Origin: Candidatus Minthosoma equi
GTDB lineage: Bacteria > Bacteroidota > Bacteroidia > Bacteroidales > Bacteroidaceae
Assembly (NCBI GenBank): GCA_018064885.1
Contig: JAGHUI010000005.1
Location: 1-60,869 of the forward strand
Direction of reading: 5' to 3'
Length of the DNA: 60,869 nt
The position numbers and the translations under genes were made by a program. Of this stretch, positions 17,202-26,307 are shown in pieces (position 1 is the first letter of the stretch; each line of letters starts with the position of its first letter). Below the pieces are notes generated by a model. The model was not told where the DNA came from. It did no database searches and was given only the letters and a program-made list of their open reading frames with translations.

Positions 17202-17348
17202 CCTCGTAATCATTGCGAGCTTATACTCGGTAAGCTCGCGAGCTTTTCCTCGTATTTGTGTTGAGCTTTTGCTCGTATATGAAAATATGATTACCTCGTA
17301 AGTAAAATTTTAATTGCCTCGTAACTGAAATGCGGATTACGAGGCAAT
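17202..17348. repeat. Intergenic repeat block between yhhQ and queF (CCTCGTAA family)
   Basis: The gap holds CCTCGTAA at 17202-17209, 17294-17301 and 17317-17324, and its complement TTACGAGG at 17337-17344. A further CCTCGTAA is at 16374-16381 in the yhhQ leader. The palindrome AGCTCGCGAGCT (17233-17244) is followed after 4 nt by a 22-nt string (17249-17270) that recurs exactly, reverse-complemented, at 36878-36899 beside another AGCTCGCGAGCT (36904-36915). ATTGCCTCGTAA (17313-17324) and TTACGAGGCAAT (17337-17348) form a perfect 12-bp stem ending 18 nt before the queF start. Confidence 0.8.
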
Positions 17349-17366
17349 ACATTTAAGCATTACAAT

Positions 17367-17831
17367 ATGGATACAAACAGAAGCAACGAAGGTTTGCAAG
17401 CATTAGGTAAGAAAACAGAATACAGACAGGACTACGCTCCTGAAGTTTTGGAAGCTTTTCAGAATAAGCATCCTGAAAATGACTATTGGGTGAGATTCAA
17501 CTGTCCTGAGTTCACAAGCCTCTGCCCTATCACTGGTCAGCCAGACTTTGCAGAGATTCGCATCTCATATCTTCCAGATATGAAGATGGTAGAGAGCAAA
17601 TCGCTCAAGCTTTACCTCTTTTCCTTCCGCAATCATGGCGATTTTCATGAGGACTGCGTGAACAAGATCATGAAGGATCTCATCAAGCTTATGGATCCGA
17701 AATACATCGAAGTTACCGGCATTTTCACTCCTCGCGGCGGCATCAGCATCTATCCTTTTGCTAATTACGGACGACCAGGCACGAAATATGAGGAAATGGC
17801 ACATTACCGTCTGATGAATCACGATTTATAA
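17367..17831 (+). CDS. queF: NADPH-dependent 7-cyano-7-deazaguanine (preQ0) reductase
   Basis: 154 residues, the short single-domain (B. subtilis-like) type of about 150-165. The catalytic Cys53 lies in [13 protein letters not shown] with its Asp60. The family motif [16 protein letters not shown] and [14 protein letters not shown] are intact. The enzyme reduces the nitrile of preQ0 to the aminomethyl of preQ1 on the way to queuosine in tRNA. With yhhQ directly upstream the likely source of preQ0 is uptake. A perfect 12-bp hairpin ends 18 nt before the start and may influence expression. Confidence 0.97.
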   Translation: MDTNRSNEGLQALGKKTEYRQDYAPEVLEAFQNKHPENDYWVRFNCPEFTSLCPITGQPDFAEIRISYLPDMKMVESKSLKLYLFSFRNHGDFHEDCVNKIMKDLIKLMDPKYIEVTGIFTPRGGISIYPFANYGRPGTKYEEMAHYRLMNHDL

Positions 17832-17870
17832 TATGTCATACATTAAAAATCTTAAAAAAAAAGTAATTTA

Positions 17871-17902
17871 TTTGTGTGTTTGGTGGAATAAGAGTAACTT
17901 TG
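17871..17902 (+). promoter_or_regulatory. Promoter of the DUF5686 gene
   Basis: TTTG (17871-17874), 20-nt spacer, TAACTTTG (17895-17902): a full Bacteroidetes consensus, giving a leader of about 60 nt. Confidence 0.85.
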
Positions 17903-17966
17903 TTGGCGTTTTAGCTTAGTAAAGATAACAAACAAGTACTAAAAGGCAAAGTGAGGTTCCACAATA

Positions 17967-20504
17967 ATGACGCAACGTTGTTTTATAATATCAATATTCT
18001 TTGCCTTAGCGATTATAGCTAAGGCACAGTTTTATGGCATTGTAGTTGATGCAGCTACAGGTGATCCTATTGAGTATGCTGCAGCGAAATATATTGGTAC
18101 CAATATAGGTGCATCTTCTGATGTAAATGGAAAGTTTCAAGTACAAATTATTCCCAATAATAAGAAACTTGAAATAACATGTGTTGGGTATAAACCAACG
18201 GTCGTAACTGTAAACCATGCTTATAAAGAGGTTCACTCTGTTATAAAACTCTATTCTGACGATGTTTTATTAAGCGAGGTTGTTGTAAAAAAAACAAAAA
18301 TAAAATACAAGAGAAAAGATAATCCTGCAGTAGAGTTGATGCGAAAAGTTATTGCCAATAAGCATCTTAGCGACATCAACGACAGAGCTTTCTACCATTT
18401 AGAGAAATACGAAAAACTAACTTTCTCATACAACGACGTGGAAAACAGTCCTATAGCAGAGATATGTCCTGAAACAGGTAAACTCATACTGCCAATCATG
18501 GTGGATGAGACGGTGAAGGAGGAGAACTACCGCAAGAGCACAAACTCCAAGAAGACTATCGTCAATGCAAGGCGCAGCGATGGCTTTCAGTCGCTGCTGG
18601 CTTCGGGAGACATGCTTGCAGGGTATGTGAAGGATATCTTCACAGATGTGGACATCTATAAAGATAATGTGCGAATCCTGCAACACCCATTCATCAGTCC
18701 TATCTCTACATCGGAAGCTATCAGTTTCTATCATTTCTACATACAGGACACAATAATGGTGGATGGAGAGAAATGCATAGATCTGGTGTTCGTGCCTAAC
18801 AACACACAAGATTTTGGCTTTGCAGGACACCTGTTTGTGACTGATGATGACAAAACACAAGTGAAGCGAGCCATTCTCAACATCCCGAACAATTCTGGCG
18901 TGAATTACGTCACCAATATGCTTGTCATTCAAGACTTTGTCACTTTGCCTACAGGAGAGAGGGTGCTAAAGACAGATGATATGCTGGTCGAGCTTAGCGG
19001 CTTCTTCGGTGCCTTAGATCTGGTGTGTCAACGCTACACAACCTACAGCAATTACAGCTTTGATGCCATCACCGACAAAAAGATGTTCAAATCCACGCTG
19101 ACCGAATACACAATGCCTGACGCTGAAAGAAAAGACACTACGTATTGGGCATCGGTTCGCACTAAGCAGCTGTCATCAACCGAGAGAAATCTGTCACGTA
19201 CAGTAGAGAATGTATCAGAGAAAATAGGTCCTGTAGGCAAGTTCCTCATGGCAGCACTCATGGAGAATTCCATTGAACTCACTCAACGTCCAAACAAGCT
19301 GGATCTCATGCCTTTCAACACCATAATCTCGCAAAATGAGATAGATGGATGGCGCATTAAGCTGCCTCTTCAAACTACGGCAAACCTGAATCCTCAACTC
19401 TTCTTTAGAGGATACGCTGCCTATGGCACTAAGGATAAGAAACTCAAGTACATGGCAGAGGGTGAATACTCGTTCATCAAGAAGAAATACATGGCGCATG
19501 AGTTCCCTCGCCACTCCATCAGCGTAAGCTACATGTTCGACGACATTTCGCCAATAGACAAATATAGGGGAACTTCAAAAGACGATGTGCTTAACTCATT
19601 CAAGGTGAGCAAGGAAGACCAGATGATGTATGCCAACGACTTTAAGATTCGCTACCTGCGCGAGACACGCAACAATGTTTCGTTCTCTCTTGAGCTTGAC
19701 CACACAAAGCTCTCTCCTGCTGGTCAGCTTATCTATCAGCATAATGTGGACGGGACACTTCTCTCGTCGATTAAAACCACTGACGCGAAAGTGGGCTTGC
19801 GATTCGCTCCTCGCGAGTCATTCATAAACAACAAGCAGAAGCGAATGCCTGTAAATGATGAGGCGCCAGTATTCAAGATTGACCACACAATGGGTATGGA
19901 TGGAGTGCTTGGAGGTCAGTACAGCTACAACATGACAGAAGCAAGCGTGTCGAAAAAGGTATGGCTCCCTGCTGCCTTAGGACGTGTTGAGATTTTCGTC
20001 AAGGGAGGTTACCAATGGAATAAAGTGCCATTCCCTATGCTCTTTGTCCCAGCTTCAAACCTGTCCTATTTCGGTCAGTCAAACAGCAAGGCATTCAACA
20101 TGTTGCGCAACATGGAATTTCTTAACGATAAATACGCATCGCTCTTCTTGTTCTGGAATTTCAATGGCAAACTGCTTAATCGCATTCCTCTGATAAGCAA
20201 GATGAAGCTTCGTGAAGTGGTAGGATTCAAGATGCTCTACGGAGGACTCTCGGACAAGAACAACCCGTTTGTAAACACTGACGACAACGACCTGCTTCGC
20301 TTCCCTATGCGAGACGGGCACTACACCACTTTCGTTATGGGCAAGAAGCCATACATGGAAGCGTCTATTGGATTATGCAACATTTTCAAGGTTCTCACTA
20401 TCCAATACGTTCGTCGCCTCAGCTACACAGACATGGCTCCAATACCTGGCGAAAGTAAAACAAAGAAGAATGGAGTTAGATTTTCAATCGATTTGAATTT
20501 CTAA
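17967..20504 (+). CDS. DUF5686 outer-membrane protein with carboxypeptidase-regulatory-like plug
   Basis: 845 residues. Signal peptide at 1-20 (ISIFFALAIIAKAQ), then a CarboxypepD_reg-like beta-sandwich at about 22-105 (GIVVDAATGDPIEYAAAKYIGTNIG...LEITCVGYK), as in TonB-dependent receptors. The remainder matches DUF5686, a Bacteroidetes family predicted to form an outer-membrane beta barrel, and ends in the aromatic terminal strand FSIDLNF expected for barrel insertion. Function is unknown. The first ~460 nt are visibly more AT-rich than the rest, which may mark a recombination joint. It is a single gene with its own promoter. Confidence 0.8.
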   Translation: MTQRCFIISIFFALAIIAKAQFYGIVVDAATGDPIEYAAAKYIGTNIGASSDVNGKFQVQIIPNNKKLEITCVGYKPTVVTVNHAYKEVHSVIKLYSDDVLLSEVVVKKTKIKYKRKDNPAVELMRKVIANKHLSDINDRAFYHLEKYEKLTFSYNDVENSPIAEICPETGKLILPIMVDETVKEENYRKSTNSKKTIVNARRSDGFQSLLASGDMLAGYVKDIFTDVDIYKDNVRILQHPFISPISTSEAISFYHFYIQDTIMVDGEKCIDLVFVPNNTQDFGFAGHLFVTDDDKTQVKRAILNIPNNSGVNYVTNMLVIQDFVTLPTGERVLKTDDMLVELSGFFGALDLVCQRYTTYSNYSFDAITDKKMFKSTLTEYTMPDAERKDTTYWASVRTKQLSSTERNLSRTVENVSEKIGPVGKFLMAALMENSIELTQRPNKLDLMPFNTIISQNEIDGWRIKLPLQTTANLNPQLFFRGYAAYGTKDKKLKYMAEGEYSFIKKKYMAHEFPRHSISVSYMFDDISPIDKYRGTSKDDVLNSFKVSKEDQMMYANDFKIRYLRETRNNVSFSLELDHTKLSPAGQLIYQHNVDGTLLSSIKTTDAKVGLRFAPRESFINNKQKRMPVNDEAPVFKIDHTMGMDGVLGGQYSYNMTEASVSKKVWLPAALGRVEIFVKGGYQWNKVPFPMLFVPASNLSYFGQSNSKAFNMLRNMEFLNDKYASLFLFWNFNGKLLNRIPLISKMKLREVVGFKMLYGGLSDKNNPFVNTDDNDLLRFPMRDGHYTTFVMGKKPYMEASIGLCNIFKVLTIQYVRRLSYTDMAPIPGESKTKKNGVRFSIDLNF

Positions 20505-20614
20505 CAGACAGCATCTTTTCGCAAATTATGCTATTTATCGTTAAAACGCTCCAATCATAGTGCTCTTTTTGATGGTTTTCAGCGTTTGTTGATTCATTTA
20601 GTTAAAATTTTCAC

Positions 20615-20622
20615 TATCTTTG
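20615..20622 (+). promoter_or_regulatory. -7 element abutting the phoH start
   Basis: TATCTTTG matches TAnnTTTG and ends only 4 nt before the ATG at 20627. The nearest TTTG (20585-20588) is 26 nt away, longer than consensus. If used, the transcript would be leaderless or nearly so. Confidence 0.5.
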
Positions 20623-20626
20623 CATC

Positions 20627-21640
20627 ATGATAGAAAAGCATATAGTTCTTGAGGACATTGATCTCGTTACATTCTATGGCGTGAACAATGTCCATTTGCA
20701 GATGATAAAGGCGCTCTACCCAAAGCTGCGCATCGTGGCTCGTGGCAACATCATCAAGGTGATGGGCGACGAGGAGGAGATGTGCGCCTTTGAGGAGAAC
20801 ATCGAGAAGATGCATAAGCATTGCGCAAAGTACAATTCCATGTCGGAGGAAACAATCCTCAGAATCATTAAGGGCGAAGCTGCTGCAAGCCAGTCAACGG
20901 ATAACGCGGCTATCTGCTATTCCGTTATGGGCAAGCCTATTGCACCTCGCTCGGACAACCAGAAACTGCTTGTTGAATCTTATTTCGAGAACGACATGCT
21001 TTTCGCCATTGGTCCTGCCGGCTCGGGCAAGACATACGTCAGCATCGCTCTTGCCGTTCGTGCATTGAAGAATAAGGAGGTGAGGAAAATCATCCTTTCC
21101 CGTCCTGCTGTTGAAGCTGGCGAAAAACTTGGCTTCCTTCCAGGCGACATGAAGGATAAGATTGATCCTTATCTTCAGCCTCTCTACGATGCTCTTCAGG
21201 ACATGATTCCAGCACAGAAGCTTACAGAATATATGGAGCAGAACGTCATTCAGATTGCTCCTCTTGCCTTCATGCGAGGAAGAACGCTGAACGATGCTGT
21301 TGTTATTCTCGATGAAGCGCAGAACACTACAACTCAGCAGATTAAGATGTTTCTGACTCGTATGGGCATGAACACGAAGATGATCATCACAGGCGATATG
21401 ACTCAGATTGACCTTCCCCACTCTGTCCGCTCTGGCTTGAAGGAAGCGTGCGAGGTGCTGAAAGGTGTTAAGGGCATTGGCTTCATCGAAATGAACGAGA
21501 ATGACATTGTTCGCCATCGCCTTGTGACAAGAATTGTGAATGCATATAACAAATATGAGAAGACCCTCCCCCAGCCCCTCCCTTTCAAGGAGGGGAGTAG
21601 ATACCAGAGGATGGAATCTCCAAAAGCGAATCTGAATTAA
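20627..21640 (+). CDS. phoH: PhoH-like ATPase
   Basis: 337 residues. An N-terminal KH-like region (about 1-90) leads into the PhoH P-loop domain (about 105-310): Walker A IGPAGSGKTY, SRPAVEAGEKLGFLPGDM, Walker B AVVILDEAQNTT and TGDMTQIDLP. PhoH proteins are cytoplasmic ATPases with probable RNA-related roles. From about residue 312 the frame runs into a 40-nt intergenic repeat (21561-21600), giving the low-similarity tail KTLPQPLPFKEG and some 16 further residues. The native C-terminus was probably just before it. A leaderless transcript is possible. Confidence 0.92.
   Translation: MIEKHIVLEDIDLVTFYGVNNVHLQMIKALYPKLRIVARGNIIKVMGDEEEMCAFEENIEKMHKHCAKYNSMSEETILRIIKGEAAASQSTDNAAICYSVMGKPIAPRSDNQKLLVESYFENDMLFAIGPAGSGKTYVSIALAVRALKNKEVRKIILSRPAVEAGEKLGFLPGDMKDKIDPYLQPLYDALQDMIPAQKLTEYMEQNVIQIAPLAFMRGRTLNDAVVILDEAQNTTTQQIKMFLTRMGMNTKMIITGDMTQIDLPHSVRSGLKEACEVLKGVKGIGFIEMNENDIVRHRLVTRIVNAYNKYEKTLPQPLPFKEGSRYQRMESPKANLN
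21561..21600 (-). repeat. GC-rich 40-nt repeat, left copy, inside the phoH 3' end
   Basis: Runs AGACCCTCCCCC to GGGGAGTAG and is 36/40 identical to the reverse complement of 21710-21749. It contains an internal CTCC/GGAG dyad. It is translated as the extra tail of PhoH. Confidence 0.8.
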
Positions 21641-21709
21641 AATAGATAAAAACAAACAATTGATAATAACGAATAAATAATAATAGTAGAATTACCCCAA
21701 CAAATCATT

Positions 21710-21749
21710 CTACTCCCCTCCTTGAAAGGGAGGGGTCGGGGGTAGGTCT
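21710..21749 (+). repeat. GC-rich 40-nt repeat, right copy, before purC
   Basis: Inverted partner of 21561-21600, 109 nt away. It ends 3 nt before the purC ATG, so it forms the immediate leader. The pair could fold into one long stem on a phoH-purC transcript. The 109-nt AT-rich spacer (21601-21709) holds only the phoH stop and no other gene. Confidence 0.8.
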
Positions 21750-21752
21750 TTT

Positions 21753-22700
21753 ATGAAAGCTTTAATAAAAACTGATTACAACTTCCCTGGACAGACAGGA
21801 GTTTATCGCGGTAAGACTCGCGACTGTTATTTCATTGGCGACGATCTCATGGTAATGATTGCCAGCGACCGTATCTCAGCATTCGACGTTGTGCTCCCTA
21901 AGGGCATTCCTTTCAAGGGACAGGTTCTCAATCAGATTGCTGCTAAGTTCCTTGATGCTACAACTGACATTTGCCCTAACTGGAAGCTTGCTTGTCCAGA
22001 TCCACAGGTGACTATCGGTTACAAGTGTGAAGGTTTCCGCGTTGAGATGATCATCCGCGGCATCCTCACAGGCTCTGCATGGCGCGACTACAAGAATGGA
22101 TGTCGTGAGATTTGCGGCGTGAAGCTTCCTGAGGGAATGCGCGAGAACGAGCGTTTCCCAGAGCCAATCATCACACCTACTACTAAGGCAGATGAAGGTC
22201 ACGACCTCAACATCTCTAAGGAAGAAATCATTGCTCAGGGTATCGTTTCTAAGGAAGACTATGAAGTGATGGAAGACTACACTCGCAAGCTCTTCGCTCG
22301 TGGTCAGGAAATCGCTGCAAAGCAGGGACTTATCCTTGTTGATACAAAGTATGAGTTCGGCAAGCGCGATGGCAAGGTTTACCTTATCGATGAGGTTCAC
22401 ACTCCTGACTCTTCACGCTACTTCTATGCAGAAGGCTATGAGGAGAAGTTCGCAAAGGGTGAGCCACAGAAGCAGCTCTCTAAGGAGTTCGTCCGCCAGT
22501 GGCTTATCGACCACAACTTCATGAATCAGCCTGGTCAGACAATGCCAGAGATTACTGACGAATATGCTGAGTCAGTTTCTGATCGTTACATCGAGCTTTA
22601 TGAGGGTATCATCGGCGAGAAGTTCAACAAGTCTGAGGCTTGCGATGATATTGCTGCTCGTATTGAAAAGCGCGTAAACGACTACCTCGCTACAAGATAA
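21753..22700 (+). CDS. purC: SAICAR synthase (phosphoribosylaminoimidazole-succinocarboxamide synthase)
   Basis: 315 residues, the longer form usual in Bacteroidetes. Signature stretches: [39 protein letters not shown] at the N-terminus, [17 protein letters not shown], and [14 protein letters not shown] near the C-terminus. It joins aspartate to CAIR with ATP in purine synthesis. The stop overlaps the next ATG (TAATG), coupling it to ubiE. A GC-rich repeat abuts its start. Confidence 0.97.
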   Translation: MKALIKTDYNFPGQTGVYRGKTRDCYFIGDDLMVMIASDRISAFDVVLPKGIPFKGQVLNQIAAKFLDATTDICPNWKLACPDPQVTIGYKCEGFRVEMIIRGILTGSAWRDYKNGCREICGVKLPEGMRENERFPEPIITPTTKADEGHDLNISKEEIIAQGIVSKEDYEVMEDYTRKLFARGQEIAAKQGLILVDTKYEFGKRDGKVYLIDEVHTPDSSRYFYAEGYEEKFAKGEPQKQLSKEFVRQWLIDHNFMNQPGQTMPEITDEYAESVSDRYIELYEGIIGEKFNKSEACDDIAARIEKRVNDYLATR

Positions 22701-23443
22701 TGTATAAGCAAGAGCAGATAAAGCCATACGGAGAGGAAGGCAGCAAGCGTCAGCAAGTGGAGCGCATGTTCGACAACATTGCCCACAGCTATGACACTCT
22801 GAATCATACCCTTTCCTTTGGTGTAGATAAGATATGGCGCAACAATGCCATTGATTTCCTGCTTAAGAATCGCACAAGCACGGATAGCGTTCTCGACATT
22901 GCTACAGGCACTGGCGACTTCGCTATCCTTGCTCATAAGAAGCTTCATCCTTCTCGCATTGTCGGTTGCGACATCAGCGAGGGAATGATGAACATTGGAA
23001 GGGAAAAGGTGCAGAAGCTCGGGCTTGCAGATAAGATAGCATTCCAGAATGAGGACTGCTCGCAGATGTCGTTCAAAGACAATGAGTTTGATGCTGTCAT
23101 CTCAGCCTTTGCTCTTCGCAACTTCCAGAATCTCGACCAATGTCTGAAGGAGATGCATCGTGTGCTCAACAATGGAGGTCATCTTTCTGTTGTTGATCTC
23201 TGCACTCCCGTATCTTTTCCGATGAAGCAGCTCTTCTATATATATAAAAAGGTAATTATGCCTACATTCGGCAAACTGCTTTCAAAAGACGCTACAGCCT
23301 ACAGTTACTTGCCTGAGACGATGGATGCTGTTCCGCAAGCAGAACGCATGCAGAGTATCATCAGTCAGGCTGGTTTCAATAATGTGAATTTCAAGCGGCT
23401 TGCCTTTGGCATGTGCATACTTTATACAGCAGAGAAGCTGTGA
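22700..23443 (+). CDS. ubiE: Demethylmenaquinone methyltransferase (UbiE/MenG)
   Basis: 247 residues. SAM-binding motif I is [14 protein letters not shown]; other family motifs are [12 protein letters not shown]-like [18 protein letters not shown] and [18 protein letters not shown]. UbiE family proteins methylate demethylmenaquinone, the last step of menaquinone synthesis, which fits an anaerobe using menaquinone. Its start codon shares bases with the purC stop. Confidence 0.94.
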   Translation: MYKQEQIKPYGEEGSKRQQVERMFDNIAHSYDTLNHTLSFGVDKIWRNNAIDFLLKNRTSTDSVLDIATGTGDFAILAHKKLHPSRIVGCDISEGMMNIGREKVQKLGLADKIAFQNEDCSQMSFKDNEFDAVISAFALRNFQNLDQCLKEMHRVLNNGGHLSVVDLCTPVSFPMKQLFYIYKKVIMPTFGKLLSKDATAYSYLPETMDAVPQAERMQSIISQAGFNNVNFKRLAFGMCILYTAEKL

Positions 23444-23470
23444 GCAGCTTATAACTTAACTTAAAACCAG

Positions 23471-23522
23471 ACACCCACCCCGAATGGTGTCCCTCCCCTA
23501 TGGTGGGAGGTTAGGAAGGGGC
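23471..23522. repeat. GC-rich inverted repeats between ubiE and aroE
   Basis: ACACC...GGTGT (23471-23490) and CCTCCC (23492-23497) with GGGAGG (23505-23510) form two adjacent small stems ending a few nt before aroE. Composition and placement match the repeats at 283-331 and 21561-21749. Confidence 0.5.
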
Positions 23523-23527
23523 TTTAT

Positions 23528-24271
23528 ATGGACAAATACGGACTTATAGGTTATCCACTCGGACATTCCTTCTCACGCAATTTCTTCAGCGATAAGTTTG
23601 AGGCTGAAAACATTGATGCCAAGTATCTCAACTTTGAGATTCCAAGCATTGAGGAGTTCCCATACATCATTTCAGACAACCCAGAACTGAGAGGACTGAA
23701 TGTGACAATTCCTTACAAGCAGAAAGTGATGAACTATTTGGATGACATCAGCGAGGAAGCTCGTGCTATAGGTGCTGTAAATGTTGTTAAAGTTGAACAC
23801 ATAGGCAAGAATGTCACGCTTAAAGGCTATAATAGCGATGTCATCGGATTTGTGCAGAGCATTGAGCCATTGCTCCGTCCTCATCACAAGAAAGCTCTCA
23901 TTCTTGGCACAGGCGGTGCATCAAAAGCTATTCATTATGGACTTACAGAGAAGTTAGGCATTGAAACAACATTCGTTTCAAGATACGATCGTCCTGACTG
24001 CGTGACCTACGAAGCAATTACTCCAGATGTCATAAAGGAATATGAGGTTATTGTAAATTGCACACCTAAGGGCATGTATCCGCACAATGATGAATGTCCT
24101 AACCTTCCATACGAATCAATGACAGAGAATAATCTTCTTTACGACCTTGTCTATAATCCTGATGAGACTCTCTTCATGAAGAAAGGTGCAGAAAGAGGTG
24201 CTATCGTAAAGAATGGTCTTGAAATGCTGTTCCTTCAGGCACTTGCATCTTGGGAGTTCTGGAATAATTAA
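23528..24271 (+). CDS. aroE: Shikimate dehydrogenase
   Basis: 247 residues. The N-terminal substrate domain starts YGLIGYPLGHSFSRNFF and includes GLNVTIPYKQKVMNYLDD (catalytic Lys). The nucleotide-binding loop is LILGTGGASKAI, and the end has KNGLEMLFLQALASWEFW. It reduces 3-dehydroshikimate to shikimate with NADPH in aromatic amino acid synthesis. Slightly short (E. coli 272) but complete. Its stop overlaps by 3 nt the stop of the convergent helicase gene. Confidence 0.95.
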   Translation: MDKYGLIGYPLGHSFSRNFFSDKFEAENIDAKYLNFEIPSIEEFPYIISDNPELRGLNVTIPYKQKVMNYLDDISEEARAIGAVNVVKVEHIGKNVTLKGYNSDVIGFVQSIEPLLRPHHKKALILGTGGASKAIHYGLTEKLGIETTFVSRYDRPDCVTYEAITPDVIKEYEVIVNCTPKGMYPHNDECPNLPYESMTENNLLYDLVYNPDETLFMKKGAERGAIVKNGLEMLFLQALASWEFWNN

Positions 24272-26307
24272 TTATTTTTTTTGTTCTTTTTCAGCCGTTC
24301 TGCGATGGTCCATTGCAGAGCGGCATTTTCTTCATCTCCCATGGCAGAGAAGATGTCGCCTAACAGCTGATGAGCGCTGATATTCTCTGGCTTCATGCTT
24401 ATGCAGCGATTGAGGTCGTTGAAAGCCTGTTCGTATTCCTGCATCTTGAAGAATATCTTTCCTCGGGTATAGACGGACTTGAAATGTGTCGGTACGATGT
24501 CAAGCGCAAGGTTTATCTCATGAAGTGCATCGCGAAGCTTGCCTTTGTCCAAGAGCACCCTACCCTTTGCTATGTATGCTTCAAGGTAGCGAGGGTTCAT
24601 CCTGATTGCCTTGTCGAAGTTTGTGATTGCTGCCTGTGGCTCGTGCATCTTCACGCACTCCTCGCCTAATGCATAGTACTCCTTGGCATAGTCGTTGAGC
24701 ACAAACTGCATTTCCTTGACTTCCATATCTTTATCCTTAAGCTGCTGTTTGAGACTCTCTATCTCAGCCTTAAGGATATTTATCTTGTTCAATCGGCGGC
24801 GCAAGTATCTCTTTGCATAATCTTTCTCTATGTCATAGCGGGCATGAATGGCTATGAAGAAGTGGTCAAGGCATGAGCCGAAATCACCTTCGTCAAAGGC
24901 CTTGGCGGCATCTGCATACTCAATGTCTGCCTTTGCTCTCTTCAGCGCAATGTCCATATTTCGCTGACTGTTGAACTGCTGGGAGAATGCCACAATGTTT
25001 GGGTTGACAAAGACGTCAGATTGCATCACCTCTCGCTTCAGTTGCAAGCCTTCTAACGAACGGCAACGGCTGAGGGCAACGTAGGTCTGGCCTGCTGCAA
25101 ACACTCCTCCTGTGAAATCAATAGCAACCTTATTGAAGGTCAAGCCTTGACTCTTGTGTATTGTTATTGCCCAGGCAAGACGTACAGGGAATTGTGTGAA
25201 TGTTCCAAGTTCTTCTTCCTCAATCTTCTTTTCTTTTTCATTATATGTGTAACGGACATTCGCCCACATTGCTCGCTCTACATCATAGTCATTTCCATCA
25301 TCCGTATGTATATAAAGATATTTGCCTTCAGCATCCATGCCGACGATCATGCCGATGGTTCCGTTCACCCATCGCTTGTCCTGGTCGTTCTTGATGAAGA
25401 TGATCTGCGCTCCTACTTTCAACTCTAATTCCATCAGCGTTGGAAGCATGGACTCGGGAAAATCGCCTTTTATCTCTCCTTTGTATCTTACCGCATCGCC
25501 TTCAAGATCTGCAAGGTTCTTTTGGTTTATATGGTCAACGACATCGCGACGTGCTGCAAGCGTCACAAAGAGTCCTTCTCCATCGGAAATGTCCTGGTCA
25601 ACGCATGTGTTCAGCAATTGCAAGTCCTGGCTTGATGCTGTGTTTGTCCGGATATGGTCAAGCACATTTACAAAGACATTGTCGTTCTGGCGATACACCT
25701 TTGTAAGCTCTATTGATACCAATTGTATTTCTCGGAACACACGGGCTGAGAAGAAATGGGGAGTCTCGTAGAAGCGTTGCAGAATATCCCTCTCATCGCG
25801 TGTGACGACAGGCTCTAACTGGAAAACATCACCAACGAAAAGCATTTGTTTTCCTCCGAAAGGAAGGCGAGAGCAACCAGAATATGTGCGAAGGATTCTA
25901 TCGATGAAATCAATGATGTCTGCTCTGACCATTGAGATCTCATCAATAATGATAAGCTCCACTTGTTTCAGAAGCTTCACTTGTTCCTTGTTGTATTTCA
26001 AGAACTCGCGGATTCTTCGCCCTTGAAAACGGGAATCGTCTGGCACAAGCGGATGAAACGGCAAATGGAAGAAGCTGTGAAGAGTGCTTCCGCCTGCGTT
26101 GATAGCAGCAATGCCAGTTGGCGCAAGCACAACGTGTTTCTTCTTTGTCGTGCTGCAAATGTATTTCAAGAATGTAGATTTTCCTGTTCCTGCTTTACCT
26201 GTTAGAAATAATGACTGGTTGGTAAATTGGACATGATTTAGTGCATCCTTGAATTGCTGGTTGCTGGTGTCAATGTTGCTATCAATGTGGCTGTTACTCA
26301 TCGGCAC
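24268..26307 (-). CDS. PIF1/RecD-like helicase with C-terminal TPR repeats
   Basis: 679 residues. The helicase core is at about 12-450: Walker A TGKAGTGKSTFL, Walker B LIIIDEISMVRADI, FVGDVFQLEPVV, and the late AITIHKSQGLTFNKV with YVALSRC, all typical of PIF1/RecD superfamily 1B. A coiled coil (about 520-550) leads to TPR units at about 555-670 (AITNFDKAIRMNPRYLEAYIAKG and following). It may be a 5'-3' DNA helicase with a protein-binding tail; partner unknown. It overlaps PBP1A by 14 nt and ends the lpx-miaA-PBP1A operon. The last residues (KKNKKNN) come from a poly-T stretch on the plus strand. Confidence 0.88.
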   Translation of the reverse strand: MPMSNSHIDSNIDTSNQQFKDALNHVQFTNQSLFLTGKAGTGKSTFLKYICSTTKKKHVVLAPTGIAAINAGGSTLHSFFHLPFHPLVPDDSRFQGRRIREFLKYNKEQVKLLKQVELIIIDEISMVRADIIDFIDRILRTYSGCSRLPFGGKQMLFVGDVFQLEPVVTRDERDILQRFYETPHFFSARVFREIQLVSIELTKVYRQNDNVFVNVLDHIRTNTASSQDLQLLNTCVDQDISDGEGLFVTLAARRDVVDHINQKNLADLEGDAVRYKGEIKGDFPESMLPTLMELELKVGAQIIFIKNDQDKRWVNGTIGMIVGMDAEGKYLYIHTDDGNDYDVERAMWANVRYTYNEKEKKIEEEELGTFTQFPVRLAWAITIHKSQGLTFNKVAIDFTGGVFAAGQTYVALSRCRSLEGLQLKREVMQSDVFVNPNIVAFSQQFNSQRNMDIALKRAKADIEYADAAKAFDEGDFGSCLDHFFIAIHARYDIEKDYAKRYLRRRLNKINILKAEIESLKQQLKDKDMEVKEMQFVLNDYAKEYYALGEECVKMHEPQAAITNFDKAIRMNPRYLEAYIAKGRVLLDKGKLRDALHEINLALDIVPTHFKSVYTRGKIFFKMQEYEQAFNDLNRCISMKPENISAHQLLGDIFSAMGDEENAALQWTIAERLKKNKKNN

